From contig PFBU01000078.1 in assembly GCA_002773185.1 (NCBI GenBank), positions 7,673-21,379 of the forward strand: a stretch of DNA of 13,707 nucleotides. The letters are read 5' to 3'. Both the position numbers and the translations under genes were made by a program. Position 1 is the first letter of the stretch; each line of letters begins with the position of its first letter. This DNA comes from Candidatus Magasanikbacteria bacterium CG10_big_fil_rev_8_21_14_0_10_36_16 (GTDB lineage: Bacteria > Patescibacteriota > Patescibacteriia > Magasanikbacterales > UBA922). Below the pieces are notes generated by a model, which was given only the letters and a program-made list of their open reading frames with translations, did no database searches and was not told the origin of the DNA. Of this stretch, positions 1 through 6,695 are shown piece by piece.

Positions 1-297
1 AAAGGTCCCAATAATTTGATCAAAAATGGCGCTAAACTGATTAGTAGTAGCCAAGACATATTAGAAGGTCTAAACTTGCAAGATATAGAAGTTTATGTTA
101 CAAATAAGCAAATCTTGGGAGATTCACCCCAAGAAAACGCTATTTTGGCTGTACTTAGCCAAGAGCCACGACATATTGACGAAATCACCAAAGCTAGCAA
201 CTTAGCCAGTACTCAAATCAGTGCTACCTTGACAATAATGGAAATGAAGGGTAAAGTGCGCAATCTCGGGAATATGATGTACGTCGTACGAGCGTAA
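1..297 (+). CDS. dprA: DNA processing protein DprA, C-terminal part (5' end outside window)
   Basis: The reading frame is open from base 1 and ends at TAA 295-297, giving the last 98 residues. It begins KGPNNLIKNGAKLISS, which matches the end of the DprA Rossmann-like domain, where a GxxxLI(K/R)xGA motif is followed by a short helix. The rest (about residues 40-98, with HIDEITKASNLASTQISATLTIMEMKGKV) is a small winged-helix domain of the DprA_WH type. DprA binds incoming single-stranded DNA and loads RecA during natural transformation. The TTG at 16 is an internal Leu codon, not a start. It lies upstream of folC and topA on the same strand; dprA-topA proximity is common in bacteria. The identification rests on the C-terminal third only, but both the Rossmann tail and the winged helix fit. 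Confidence 0.88.
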   Translation, partial: KGPNNLIKNGAKLISSSQDILEGLNLQDIEVYVTNKQILGDSPQENAILAVLSQEPRHIDEITKASNLASTQISATLTIMEMKGKVRNLGNMMYVVRA

Positions 298-418
298 TTT
301 AGAAATTTTAAATTTTGAATTTTAAAACAATTTTTAATGATTAAATTTTCAATATCTTTTTGAAATTAATTCATTTATAAATTTGAAATTGTTTTAAAAT
401 TTAAAATTCCTAAATTCA
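296..418. repeat. AT-rich inverted repeat between dprA and folC
   Basis: The dprA-folC gap is almost pure A+T and built as an imperfect inverted repeat. AATTTTAAAACAATTT at 318-333 is an exact reverse complement of 386-401, and weaker pairing continues outward on both sides. Bases 296-316 recur identically in direct orientation at 13625-13645. No Shine-Dalgarno or convincing promoter is visible in it. Confidence 0.7.
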
Positions 419-431
419 AAATTTTCAAAAT

Positions 432-1772
432 ATGAATTTTGACAAAGCCTACAACTATATATTGTCCCTCTCCAACATGCCACGCCTGGAGTACATGAAA
501 GAGGGCAACATGTGTGATTGGTATCTGAAAAGAATGCAATTTTTTTTGGATTTGATTGGTAATCCTGAAAAAAAGATCAAACACTATATACACGTTACAG
601 GCACTAGTGGCAAAGGCTCAACTGTTTCTTTTTTGCACAACATCTTGCAAGCTGACAAAAGAAAAGTCGGCTCCACTTACTCCCCTCACCCAACCGTTAT
701 CACTGAACGCTGGAAAGTCGGTAATAGTTATATGACCAAAAAAGAATTTGTAGAAATAGTAGAATATTTGAAACCAAAGCTCGATGAATATTTGGAAAAA
801 ACTCCTTACGATATGTTATCCTTTTTTGAATTGACCGAAGTCATTGGCTTTATCTTTTTTGCTCAGAAAAAAGTGGATTGGCTAGTGCTAGAAGTGGCTT
901 GTGGCGGACGCTATGATTCTAGCAATATCATTCCTTACAAAGATGTCGCAACAATTACCAACATCGGATTAGACCATGTTGGGATTATTGGCAATAATAA
1001 AGAAGAAATTGCTTACGAAAAAGCTGGAATTATTAAATCTGGTTGTACAGCTTTTACCACCGAACAAGACAAAAAAATCTTGAATATTATTGAAACAGAA
1101 GCTGACTTACAAAAAGTAAATTTGGAAAAATTAAAAATAAATGATTACAAAATAATAAAAGAAAATATAAATAAAATTATTTTTTCTTACCAAGATGAAG
1201 AATACGAGCTACAAGCTCTAGGACAACACCAAATAAAAAATGCTATTCTTTGTATCAACATTGCAAAATTTTTGAAAATAAAAAATGTTAGTATCAAGCA
1301 AGGATTAAAAAATACTTTACAACCTTTGCGTTTTGAAATCGTACAAGAAAAACCATATATCATTCTTGACGGCGCCCACAACGAAGACAAAATAAAAAGT
1401 ACAGTAGAAGCCATGAAAAAATTTCCGCCCAAGGCGGATCAGCCTAGGGCTGAAAAAAATAATAATCTCTATTTGATAGTTGGCTTCAGTGGCGACAAAA
1501 AAGTAAGCAATATGATAAAAAGTCTGAGTACTTTGCATCCAACATTTGTTTGCGCTACCAAAAATACTAGCAACCATTTTCGCAAAGTAGCTGATCCAAA
1601 AGTTATTGCCAAAGAATTTGCAAAAAATAAAAACACTAAGACAAAAATTTTTCTAGACCCACATGACGCACTAGCATTTTGTCTGTCTAAAATGAAAAAA
1701 AATGACGCCCTACTTATTACTGGTTCGATTTTTCTAAGTGGTGAATTGAGACAAAAATTTAAAAAAATATAA
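432..1772 (+). CDS. folC: FolC-type folylpolyglutamate / dihydrofolate synthase (Mur ligase family)
   Basis: 446 residues, the usual FolC length. Family members ligate glutamate to folates (or to dihydropteroate) using ATP, in the cytoplasm. Visible motifs: P-loop GTSGKGS at residues 57-63, LEVACGGRYDSSN at 153-165 (family form LExGxGGRxDxTN), TNIGLDHVGIIG at 176-187 with the conserved DH, EKAGIIK at 196-202 with the lysine that is carbamylated in Mur ligases, and the ILDGAHN motif of the C-terminal domain. Residues 332-341 (PPKADQPRAE) do not look like FolC: they are encoded exactly by a double palindrome (see 1424-1453) and lie just before the variable NNN loop of the C-terminal domain. ATG 432 is chosen because the protein aligns from it; no Shine-Dalgarno precedes it. 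No other folate gene is in the window, so the substrate is inferred from the family. Confidence 0.85.
   Translation: MNFDKAYNYILSLSNMPRLEYMKEGNMCDWYLKRMQFFLDLIGNPEKKIKHYIHVTGTSGKGSTVSFLHNILQADKRKVGSTYSPHPTVITERWKVGNSYMTKKEFVEIVEYLKPKLDEYLEKTPYDMLSFFELTEVIGFIFFAQKKVDWLVLEVACGGRYDSSNIIPYKDVATITNIGLDHVGIIGNNKEEIAYEKAGIIKSGCTAFTTEQDKKILNIIETEADLQKVNLEKLKINDYKIIKENINKIIFSYQDEEYELQALGQHQIKNAILCINIAKFLKIKNVSIKQGLKNTLQPLRFEIVQEKPYIILDGAHNEDKIKSTVEAMKKFPPKADQPRAEKNNNLYLIVGFSGDKKVSNMIKSLSTLHPTFVCATKNTSNHFRKVADPKVIAKEFAKNKNTKTKIFLDPHDALAFCLSKMKKNDALLITGSIFLSGELRQKFKKI
1424..1453 (+). repeat. Double palindromic repeat inserted in frame in folC
   Basis: Two adjacent hairpins, TCCGCC-CAA-GGCGGA (1424-1438) and TCAGCC-TAG-GGCTGA (1439-1453), each have a 6-bp perfect stem and 3-nt loop. 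Together they are 30 nt, that is ten codons, and keep the frame. The first hairpin recurs as its reverse complement within the palindrome at 12548-12582. Its G+C content is far above the surrounding gene. Confidence 0.85.
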
Positions 1773-1787
1773 TAATGTGTTATTATA
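1768..1787 (+). terminator. Weak all-A/T hairpin over the folC stop
   Basis: TATAATAA-TGTG-TTATTATA is a perfect 8-bp stem with a 4-nt loop overlapping the TAA stop of folC. It has no G-C pairs and no proper U-tract, so termination is only a possibility. Confidence 0.25.
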
Positions 1788-1810
1788 CTTAAATAAACAA
1801 TACTAAATAA

Positions 1811-1888
1811 ACAAATTCCAAACAATAAAAAATTACAAATTACAATTTTTTATTGTTTATTGTATATTATTTGGAATTTGTAATTTGA
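1811..1888. repeat. AT-rich hairpin repeat upstream of topA
   Basis: Two nested perfect stems: 1811-1822 with 1870-1881 (ACAAATTCCAAA / TTTGGAATTTGT) and 1823-1834 with 1844-1855 (CAATAAAAAATT / AATTTTTTATTG). Bases 1860-1888 are a 29-nt exact reverse complement of 11344-11372 between parA and parB, so this is a dispersed family. Confidence 0.75.
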
Positions 1889-1958
1889 AAATTGTTTATT
1901 ATTTTATTAAAAATGAATAAACTGTTACTTGCATCTTGTAACTTAATAAAAAACGTCT

Positions 1959-4256
1959 ATGAAGTTAGTTATAGTAGAGTCCCCTACCAAAGCCAAAACA
2001 ATTTCCAAATTTTTGGGAGCTGCTTACAAAGTAGAATCTTCTTTTGGTCATACTCGTGATTTACCAAAAAGTAAAATGGGTATAGATATTGCTGGTGGCA
2101 CTTTCGAACCGACTTACGAAGTCCCAAAAGACAAAATAGCTCAAGTCAGCAAACTAAAAAAACTTGCCAAAGAAGCTACTGAAGTCATATTCGCATCCGA
2201 TGAGGACCGCGAAGGAGAAGCTATTTCTTGGCACTTGGCCGAAATTTTCAAAATCAATCCCAAAAAAGCCAAACGTATAGTATTTCATGAAATTACCAAA
2301 AGTGCGATTGAAGAAGCTCTTGCCAACCCTCGTCATATTGATTTGAAATTAGTAGATGCTCAACAAGCTCGTCGTATTTTGGATAGAATCGTCGGTTATG
2401 AGCTCTCCCCTTTCTTATGGAAAAAAGTCGCCCGTGGACTCTCAGCTGGTCGCGTACAATCTGTCGCCGTCAGACTAGTCGTCGAACGTGAAGAAGAACG
2501 CAAAGCTTTTGTGACACAAGAATACTGGTCTTTAGCAGGATTTTTCCTCCCCCTTTTAGGGGGAGGCCAGGAGGGGGTCTCACCTTTTGAAGGTAAACTT
2601 CACAGTATCAATGACAAAAAAATAGACAAACTAGGTTTGAAAAATAAAGAACAAGTTGACGCTATTTTGTTAGAATTAGAAAATGCTGAATACAAAATAA
2701 AAGATATTGTCAAAAAACAAACCAAGCGTACTCCTCCACCACCATTTACCACTTCTACTTTACAACAACAAGCTAGTTACAAACTAGGCTACTCTGCCAA
2801 ACAAACAATGCGTCTGGCTCAACAACTTTATGAAGGTATCAAGATTGGTAGTGAAGGCCAAGTCGGTCTCATTACTTACATGCGTACTGATGCTCTAAAT
2901 TTGTCTGAAAAATTTTTGCAAGAAAGTAAAAGTTTTATTGGAAAACAATACGGCGAAAAATTTGCACTAGACAAACCACGCTTTTATGCCAACAAAAGTA
3001 AAAATGCGCAAGAAGCCCATGAAGCTGTCCGCCCAACTGATGTAAACAAAAGTCCTGAGTCAATCAGTGCTTATCTTGACCCTCAACAATTGAAACTATA
3101 TAGTCTTATCTGGAAAAGAGCTGTCGCCACCCAAATGGCCGTAGCCAATCTAAACAAAGAAAACATAGATATAGAAGCCAAAGAGTATATGTTTCGCGCT
3201 ACAGGCCAATCTGTGGTCTTCCCAGGCTGGTTGCAACTCTATCCTGAACAACTAAAAGAAGAAATGTTGCCAGAAATGAAAATTGGCGAAAATGTGGACT
3301 GTAAAGAATTAAAACCAGAACAACATTTCACCGAACCAAAACCTCGTTATTCTGACGCGACTTTGGTCAAAGCGATGGAAGAATACGGCATTGGTCGTCC
3401 TTCTACCTATGCCCCAACTATTTCCACAATTGAAAGTCGTGGCTATGTGGAACGTGATGAAAACAAACGTTTGAAACCTCTCGACATTGCTTTCGTCGTC
3501 AATAGTCTTCTTGTTGAACATTTTCCTGAAGTTGTTGACTACAAATTCACAGCAACCATGGAAGAAAATCTTGATGAGATTGCGAGCGGTACCAAAGACT
3601 GGCAACCAATTATCGCTACATTCTATTTCCCTTTCCACGAAAATCTGGTTAGTAAAAGTGATAATCTGACCAAAGAAGATACAGTATCTATGCGTGAAAT
3701 TGGCGTTGATCCAAAATCAAAAAAACCAATCTACGGACGCATCGGACGCTATGGACCATTTGTCCAACGCGGTAGCAAAGACGATGAAGAAAAACCAGAA
3801 TTTGCCAAACTAAAACCAGGCCAAACAATAGACGAATTGACTCTAGCTGACGCACTCGAACTCTTCAAACTCCCAAGGACTCTTGGCAAAGACAAAGAAG
3901 GTGAAGAAATACTTGCCAATGTCGGACGCTTCGGACCTTATGTCAAAGTAGGTGCCAAATTTTATTCTACCAAAGACAAAGATCCATATACTATTACACT
4001 TCAAGAAGCACTAGTAGTAATCAGAGAAAAAAATCAAGCCGATGCCAACAAAACTATAAAACTTTTTGCAGGCAGTCCTATCCAAGTTCTCAATGGTCGC
4101 TATGGACCTTACATTACAGATACAGAAAAGAAAATAAACGCCAAAATTCCAAAGGATATAGAACCAAAAAATCTTACTCAAGAAGAATGTGAAAAACTAA
4201 TTGCCGAAGCACCTAGCAAAAAACGTGGGGCTTGGGCGAAGAAGAAGAGTGAATAA
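1959..4256 (+). CDS. topA: DNA topoisomerase I (type IA)
   Basis: 765 residues. The enzyme relaxes negative supercoils by cutting one strand through a 5'-phosphotyrosine. The Toprim domain is at residues 1-115, with VIVESPTKA (Glu7) and SDEDREGEAISWHLAEI (Asp81, Asp83, Glu85). The central domain carries GYELSPFLWKKVARGLSAGRVQSVAVRL at 146-173, and the catalytic tyrosine is Tyr307 in GLITYMRTD. GIGRPSTYAPT follows, as expected. The C-terminus has three glycine-rich repeats (cores GRYGPF, GRFGPY, GRYGPY) and a basic tail ending KKKSE; there are no Cys4 zinc fingers, unlike E. coli TopA. Residues about 197-208 (LPLLGGGQEGVS), between EYWSLAGFF and FEGKLHSI, are extra and come from a palindromic repeat at 2546-2577. 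ATG 1959 gives the canonical MKLVIVESPTKAK start; no Shine-Dalgarno is seen. A strong terminator follows at once. Confidence 0.97.
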   Translation: MKLVIVESPTKAKTISKFLGAAYKVESSFGHTRDLPKSKMGIDIAGGTFEPTYEVPKDKIAQVSKLKKLAKEATEVIFASDEDREGEAISWHLAEIFKINPKKAKRIVFHEITKSAIEEALANPRHIDLKLVDAQQARRILDRIVGYELSPFLWKKVARGLSAGRVQSVAVRLVVEREEERKAFVTQEYWSLAGFFLPLLGGGQEGVSPFEGKLHSINDKKIDKLGLKNKEQVDAILLELENAEYKIKDIVKKQTKRTPPPPFTTSTLQQQASYKLGYSAKQTMRLAQQLYEGIKIGSEGQVGLITYMRTDALNLSEKFLQESKSFIGKQYGEKFALDKPRFYANKSKNAQEAHEAVRPTDVNKSPESISAYLDPQQLKLYSLIWKRAVATQMAVANLNKENIDIEAKEYMFRATGQSVVFPGWLQLYPEQLKEEMLPEMKIGENVDCKELKPEQHFTEPKPRYSDATLVKAMEEYGIGRPSTYAPTISTIESRGYVERDENKRLKPLDIAFVVNSLLVEHFPEVVDYKFTATMEENLDEIASGTKDWQPIIATFYFPFHENLVSKSDNLTKEDTVSMREIGVDPKSKKPIYGRIGRYGPFVQRGSKDDEEKPEFAKLKPGQTIDELTLADALELFKLPRTLGKDKEGEEILANVGRFGPYVKVGAKFYSTKDKDPYTITLQEALVVIREKNQADANKTIKLFAGSPIQVLNGRYGPYITDTEKKINAKIPKDIEPKNLTQEECEKLIAEAPSKKRGAWAKKKSE
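2546..2577 (+). repeat. C/G-rich palindromic repeat inserted in frame in topA
   Basis: CCTCCCCC-TTTTA-GGGGGAGG (2546-2566) is a perfect 8-bp stem with a 5-nt loop, followed by a partial second G-run arm, CCAGGAGGGGG (2567-2577). It is embedded in an A/T-rich gene and adds about 11-12 codons without breaking the frame. It differs in sequence from the folC element. Confidence 0.8.
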
Positions 4257-4261
4257 TTTAG

Positions 4262-4290
4262 AAAACCGCTAGAAATAGCGGTTTTTGTTT
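4262..4290 (+). terminator. Intrinsic terminator of topA
   Basis: AAAACCGCTA-GAAA-TAGCGGTTTT is a 10-bp perfect stem with a GAAA tetraloop, followed by TGTTT, six bases after the topA stop. Its symmetry would allow some function in the other direction too. Confidence 0.92.
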
Positions 4291-4292
4291 GG

Positions 4293-4321
4293 TTGACGCA
4301 AGAAATAACAAGTGATATAGT
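4293..4321 (+). promoter_or_regulatory. Sigma-70-type promoter of the HEPN-like gene
   Basis: TTGACG (4293-4298), 17-nt spacer, TATAGT (4316-4321). It begins three bases after the topA terminator. It overlaps a TTG that would otherwise be the most upstream start codon of the next gene, which argues for the ATG at 4341 instead and a leader of only about 13 nt. Confidence 0.7.
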
Positions 4322-4340
4322 TAAAAAAACTAAAATAAAT

Positions 4341-4985
4341 ATGTTATCACAAATATCAACACCACATTTTGGCTTAAATTTTCTTTCAATAGCAAAAGAA
4401 TATTGTAATGAAACAAATACAAAAAATAAATTAGAGCAGGCTATAAAAATTATTATTTTTTCTGCGGCTGCCGCTGAAGCAATAATTAACATGGAATTAA
4501 GAGACCATTTTAATGGTAAAGATTTAGAAAAAACAATAAAATATGGTCCACCAGGAGACAAAAGACAAACTTCTCCTACAATCAAAAAATGGGAACTAAT
4601 AATGAAAAAACAAAATTTTACTAAAAAAGAAAGATCTATACATACAAAAAATTTAGGCTTATTAATAAATTTGCGTAATGAATTAATTCATTTCAAACCA
4701 CACGAAAATCAAACAGAAAAAGTATTATCACCAAAAAAACAAAAGGTTGTTGGATCAGATGGAAAACTATATACAAGTTTCAAAAAGACGGGGTTTAAAA
4801 TTATCAAAAAAGGAATAATAAATGAATTAACATTAACAAAAGCCAGAGAAAATTATACCAATTTAGATAATATGATTTTTAATTTTTATAAACTAAAAAA
4901 AACATGGCCACACCCTTCTTTTTCTAATACACACTGGGGTAACAAATCTCCATTTTACAAATATAAAAATAAATATACAAATTAA
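4341..4985 (+). CDS. HEPN-like protein, R-x4-H motif
   Basis: 214 residues from ATG 4341; the frame also opens with TTG at 4293, but that codon is the -35 box of the promoter. Not assigned to a named family. Two segments are recognisable: a helix at 34-55 (AIKIIIFSAAAAEAIINMEL) resembling the first helix of HEPN-type proteins, and LLINLRNELIHFKP at 107-120, where Arg112-Asn113 and His117 form the R-(polar)-x3-H motif that is the RNase active site of HEPN domains. The C-terminal third is basic and rich in aromatics. There is no signal peptide or membrane segment. Codon choice is noticeably more AAA/AAT/ATA-rich than in topA, and the gene sits alone between its own promoter and the next one, suggesting acquired DNA. 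RNA cleavage, perhaps in defence or a toxin role, is an inference from the motif only. Confidence 0.6.
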   Translation: MLSQISTPHFGLNFLSIAKEYCNETNTKNKLEQAIKIIIFSAAAAEAIINMELRDHFNGKDLEKTIKYGPPGDKRQTSPTIKKWELIMKKQNFTKKERSIHTKNLGLLINLRNELIHFKPHENQTEKVLSPKKQKVVGSDGKLYTSFKKTGFKIIKKGIINELTLTKARENYTNLDNMIFNFYKLKKTWPHPSFSNTHWGNKSPFYKYKNKYTN

Positions 4986-5050
4986 AAATACTAAAAAATT
5001 CAAATCCCCAGAACAAACACAAGTATCCTGCTAAGGGTTTTTATTTTTCA

Positions 5051-5080
5051 TTGACGGTTTTTTTGTAAAAATGTTATAAT
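5051..5080 (+). promoter_or_regulatory. Promoter of the zinc-ribbon gene
   Basis: TTGACG (5051-5056), 18-nt spacer, perfect TATAAT (5075-5080). The bases before it (TTTTTATTTTTCA) resemble those before the promoter at 6629. The predicted transcript has a leader of about 85 nt. Confidence 0.75.
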
Positions 5081-5171
5081 TAAATAAACGTTTTGATTAC
5101 ACTATAATACAGTGACAAAATAGAGAATATAAAACAAATTATAATTAATAAACTAACTAAAGCAATAATAT

Positions 5172-5729
5172 ATGACACCAGAAAAATCAACCGAAGAATC
5201 ACAATCTATAATAAAGTGTAAGGGGTGTAATGAAGAAGTAAAAAAATGCTATTTATCATCAGAACAATTGTGCTATAAATGCGACAAAGAGAAAAAAATG
5301 AAACAAACAGATAAAAATCTAACCAAGACGACAGAGACCAACGAATCAATAGATAGTAACAATACTTTTTCGTGCAATAACTGTGGTTCTCTACTTTCAA
5401 AAGAAACTATTTTCTGTGGTAATTGTGGCCAAAAAATCGAAAAAATAATCTTAAATAAATATTGTACAAACTGTGGGAAAAACATTACTAGTTCAGAAAA
5501 ATTTTGTCCTGAATGTGGAACTCCACAAATGAATGAAAGTTCTAAAAAAGAAATACTAAAAAAAGAAATTCCTGCTTATGTTTTATTTTTAATTGCATTA
5601 GTATCATACGGCATCAGCTATTCAATTGGAGGAATAATTGGTGATTCATTTGGTGTATTGGGGCTAATTTGTTTATTGCTTTCGATAGTACGATTCATCC
5701 GAGAACAAACTACTAAAAGAAAAAAATAA
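5172..5729 (+). CDS. Zinc-ribbon membrane protein, three Cys4 modules
   Basis: 185 residues. Three Cys4 modules are visible: Cys16/19 with Cys34/37 (an extra Cys26 lies between), Cys68/71 with Cys82/85, and Cys98/101 with Cys112/115. The last two are typical CxNCG...FCxxCG zinc ribbons of the DZR / zinc_ribbon_2 kind. A Lys/Asn/Thr-rich linker at 39-64 separates the first module from the others. Two hydrophobic segments follow at about 134-153 and 157-174, then the basic tail RFIREQTTKRKK. The likely topology is a cytoplasmic zinc-ribbon head with a hairpin membrane anchor. Such proteins are common in bacteria and seldom have known function. It lies between two genes with HEPN-like motifs but has its own promoter. 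ATG 5172 has no Shine-Dalgarno. Confidence 0.75.
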   Translation: MTPEKSTEESQSIIKCKGCNEEVKKCYLSSEQLCYKCDKEKKMKQTDKNLTKTTETNESIDSNNTFSCNNCGSLLSKETIFCGNCGQKIEKIILNKYCTNCGKNITSSEKFCPECGTPQMNESSKKEILKKEIPAYVLFLIALVSYGISYSIGGIIGDSFGVLGLICLLLSIVRFIREQTTKRKK

Positions 5730-5746
5730 TTTATATAATTATATGC

Positions 5747-5759
5747 GTGATAAAATCAC
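5747..5759 (+). terminator. Small hairpin after the zinc-ribbon gene
   Basis: GTGAT-AAA-ATCAC, a 5-bp stem followed by ATTATTATTTT. It could be a weak terminator or lie in the leader of the next gene. Confidence 0.25.
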
Positions 5760-5788
5760 ATTATTATTTTGGTTAAAAAGAATTATTT

Positions 5789-6376
5789 GTGAATAATATC
5801 ATTGATAAAAACAAAATTTATGTATTGGAAAGGGAATTGATAAAAATCACAACCGATTTTTATATTTCAGAATTACTTTTTAATAAGAGTTTTGAAGACT
5901 CATTAGTAAGGTATGCCCAATTTTTAAAGGATATAAGTAATCACTATGCATATACAGGAATAGCCGGCCTTTATAAAATTTTTGATAAAAATGTAACAAC
6001 AAATAATATTGATTATGTTATTAAACATTTAACAGACACCGCAAAAAGAGACATCTATGTCACCAAGGCAAACGAAATAAAAAAAGGATTAAAACCTATT
6101 TTAGAAAGAAGAAGAGAAGTTGTCGCTCATTCTTCTCAAAAAGAAGATGATGATTATCTTATTTTTTACAAGACATACTCTAAACAAGAATATGAGATAA
6201 TTATAAAACCCACCCTTGAAAATATTGCAATTTTACTCGAACAATTAAGAAAAGATTTTGGTTTTGAAAGTAGTATTGATCACCATTGCGTTGGTATCGA
6301 AAATGAATGTGGTTATTTGTTGGAATCTTTGGTACAAATTGAAAAGCAAAGAGGCTATCCAATCATTTCATCATAA
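5789..6376 (+). CDS. AbiU2-like / HEPN-type protein, R-x4-H motif
   Basis: 195 residues from GTG 5789. There is no Met codon anywhere inside the protein, so GTG (or a TTG slightly downstream) must be the start; AAAAAG 10-15 nt upstream is at best a weak ribosome-binding site. TGIAGLYKIFDKN (56-68) followed by NNIDYVIKHL, then LERRREVVAHSS (105-116), follows the layout of AbiU2-like proteins: a helix ending in an (L/I)F-D-K motif, then the RxxxxAH core, here Arg109 and His114. The end has DHHC at 164-167 and two further Cys or His-rich stretches of unknown meaning. AbiU2 is linked in the literature to phage abortive infection in Lactococcus, and the AbiU2 fold is grouped with HEPN. That this protein cuts RNA or defends against phage is inference. 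A/T-rich codon use is like that of the other two islet genes. Confidence 0.6.
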   Translation: MNNIIDKNKIYVLERELIKITTDFYISELLFNKSFEDSLVRYAQFLKDISNHYAYTGIAGLYKIFDKNVTTNNIDYVIKHLTDTAKRDIYVTKANEIKKGLKPILERRREVVAHSSQKEDDDYLIFYKTYSKQEYEIIIKPTLENIAILLEQLRKDFGFESSIDHHCVGIENECGYLLESLVQIEKQRGYPIISS

Positions 6377-6588
6377 TTAACGAATTCGCCCCCCGCCCCT
6401 ACGATTGAATGACGAACGAAAAAAACAAAAAGTGTAAAATTTTACATCACCTAACAGCCTATATGCGGTTTAAGAAAAAGAGTGTAAAATAATTTTAACG
6501 GATACTCTTTTTCTTTCTCCCCTATTTTACTCCCTTTGGTCGTAAAAAAATCGCATATAGGCGTACATTATATAAAACAACTATTCAC
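6377..6588. repeat. Structured spacer: palindrome plus nested inverted repeats
   Basis: No gene is seen in 6377-6695. It holds a perfect 14-bp palindrome TGTAAAATTTTACA (6433-6446). A nested structure follows: outer arms GCCTATATGCG (6457-6467) and CGCATATAGGC (6552-6562), inner arms 6472-6483 and 6504-6515 (12-bp perfect), and a small palindrome TAAAATAATTTTA (6485-6497) in the inner loop. TATGCGGTTTA (6462-6472) recurs at the window's right edge. A terminator and a promoter occupy the rest (6589-6656). Confidence 0.7.
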
Positions 6589-6625
6589 AAAAAACACTTT
6601 TTTCAAAACTAGTGTTTTTTATTTT
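6589..6625. terminator. Hairpin terminator before the secreted-protein gene
   Basis: AAAAAACACT (6589-6598) pairs perfectly with AGTGTTTTTT (6611-6620), with further T/A pairing possible in the 12-nt loop. It is symmetric and U-rich on both strands. On the plus strand it would insulate the downstream promoter. Confidence 0.7.
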
Positions 6626-6628
6626 ACA

Positions 6629-6656
6629 TTGACGGTTCACCTGCGAGTGCTATACT
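6629..6656 (+). promoter_or_regulatory. Promoter of the anchored secreted protein
   Basis: TTGACG (6629-6634), 16-nt spacer, TATACT (6651-6656). The expected start of transcription is about 35 nt before the ATG at 6696. Confidence 0.75.
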
Positions 6657-6695
6657 GACTATATAAGCTAGATTAACTCATTAACTACAGACTAT

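Noticed and set aside
1187..1825. Several minus-strand open frames of 80-120 codons across folC
   Set aside because: Antisense shadows of a clearly conserved gene, with Phe/Ile/Leu-rich, low-quality protein sequence; the same holds for those across topA, the RSH gene and the phosphoesterase.
4293..4340. TTG at 4293 as the start of the HEPN-like gene
   Set aside because: The TTG is part of a -35 box (TTGACG-17-TATAGT) and abuts the topA terminator; transcripts from this promoter would not contain it.
4986..5050. Terminator after the HEPN-like gene
   Set aside because: A T-run follows AAGGG, but I found no stem of convincing length and strength.
6457..6562. Insertion sequence with terminal inverted repeats
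   Set aside because: No transposase frame and only about 106 nt between the arms; kept as a structured element or possible non-autonomous remnant, not called as an IS.
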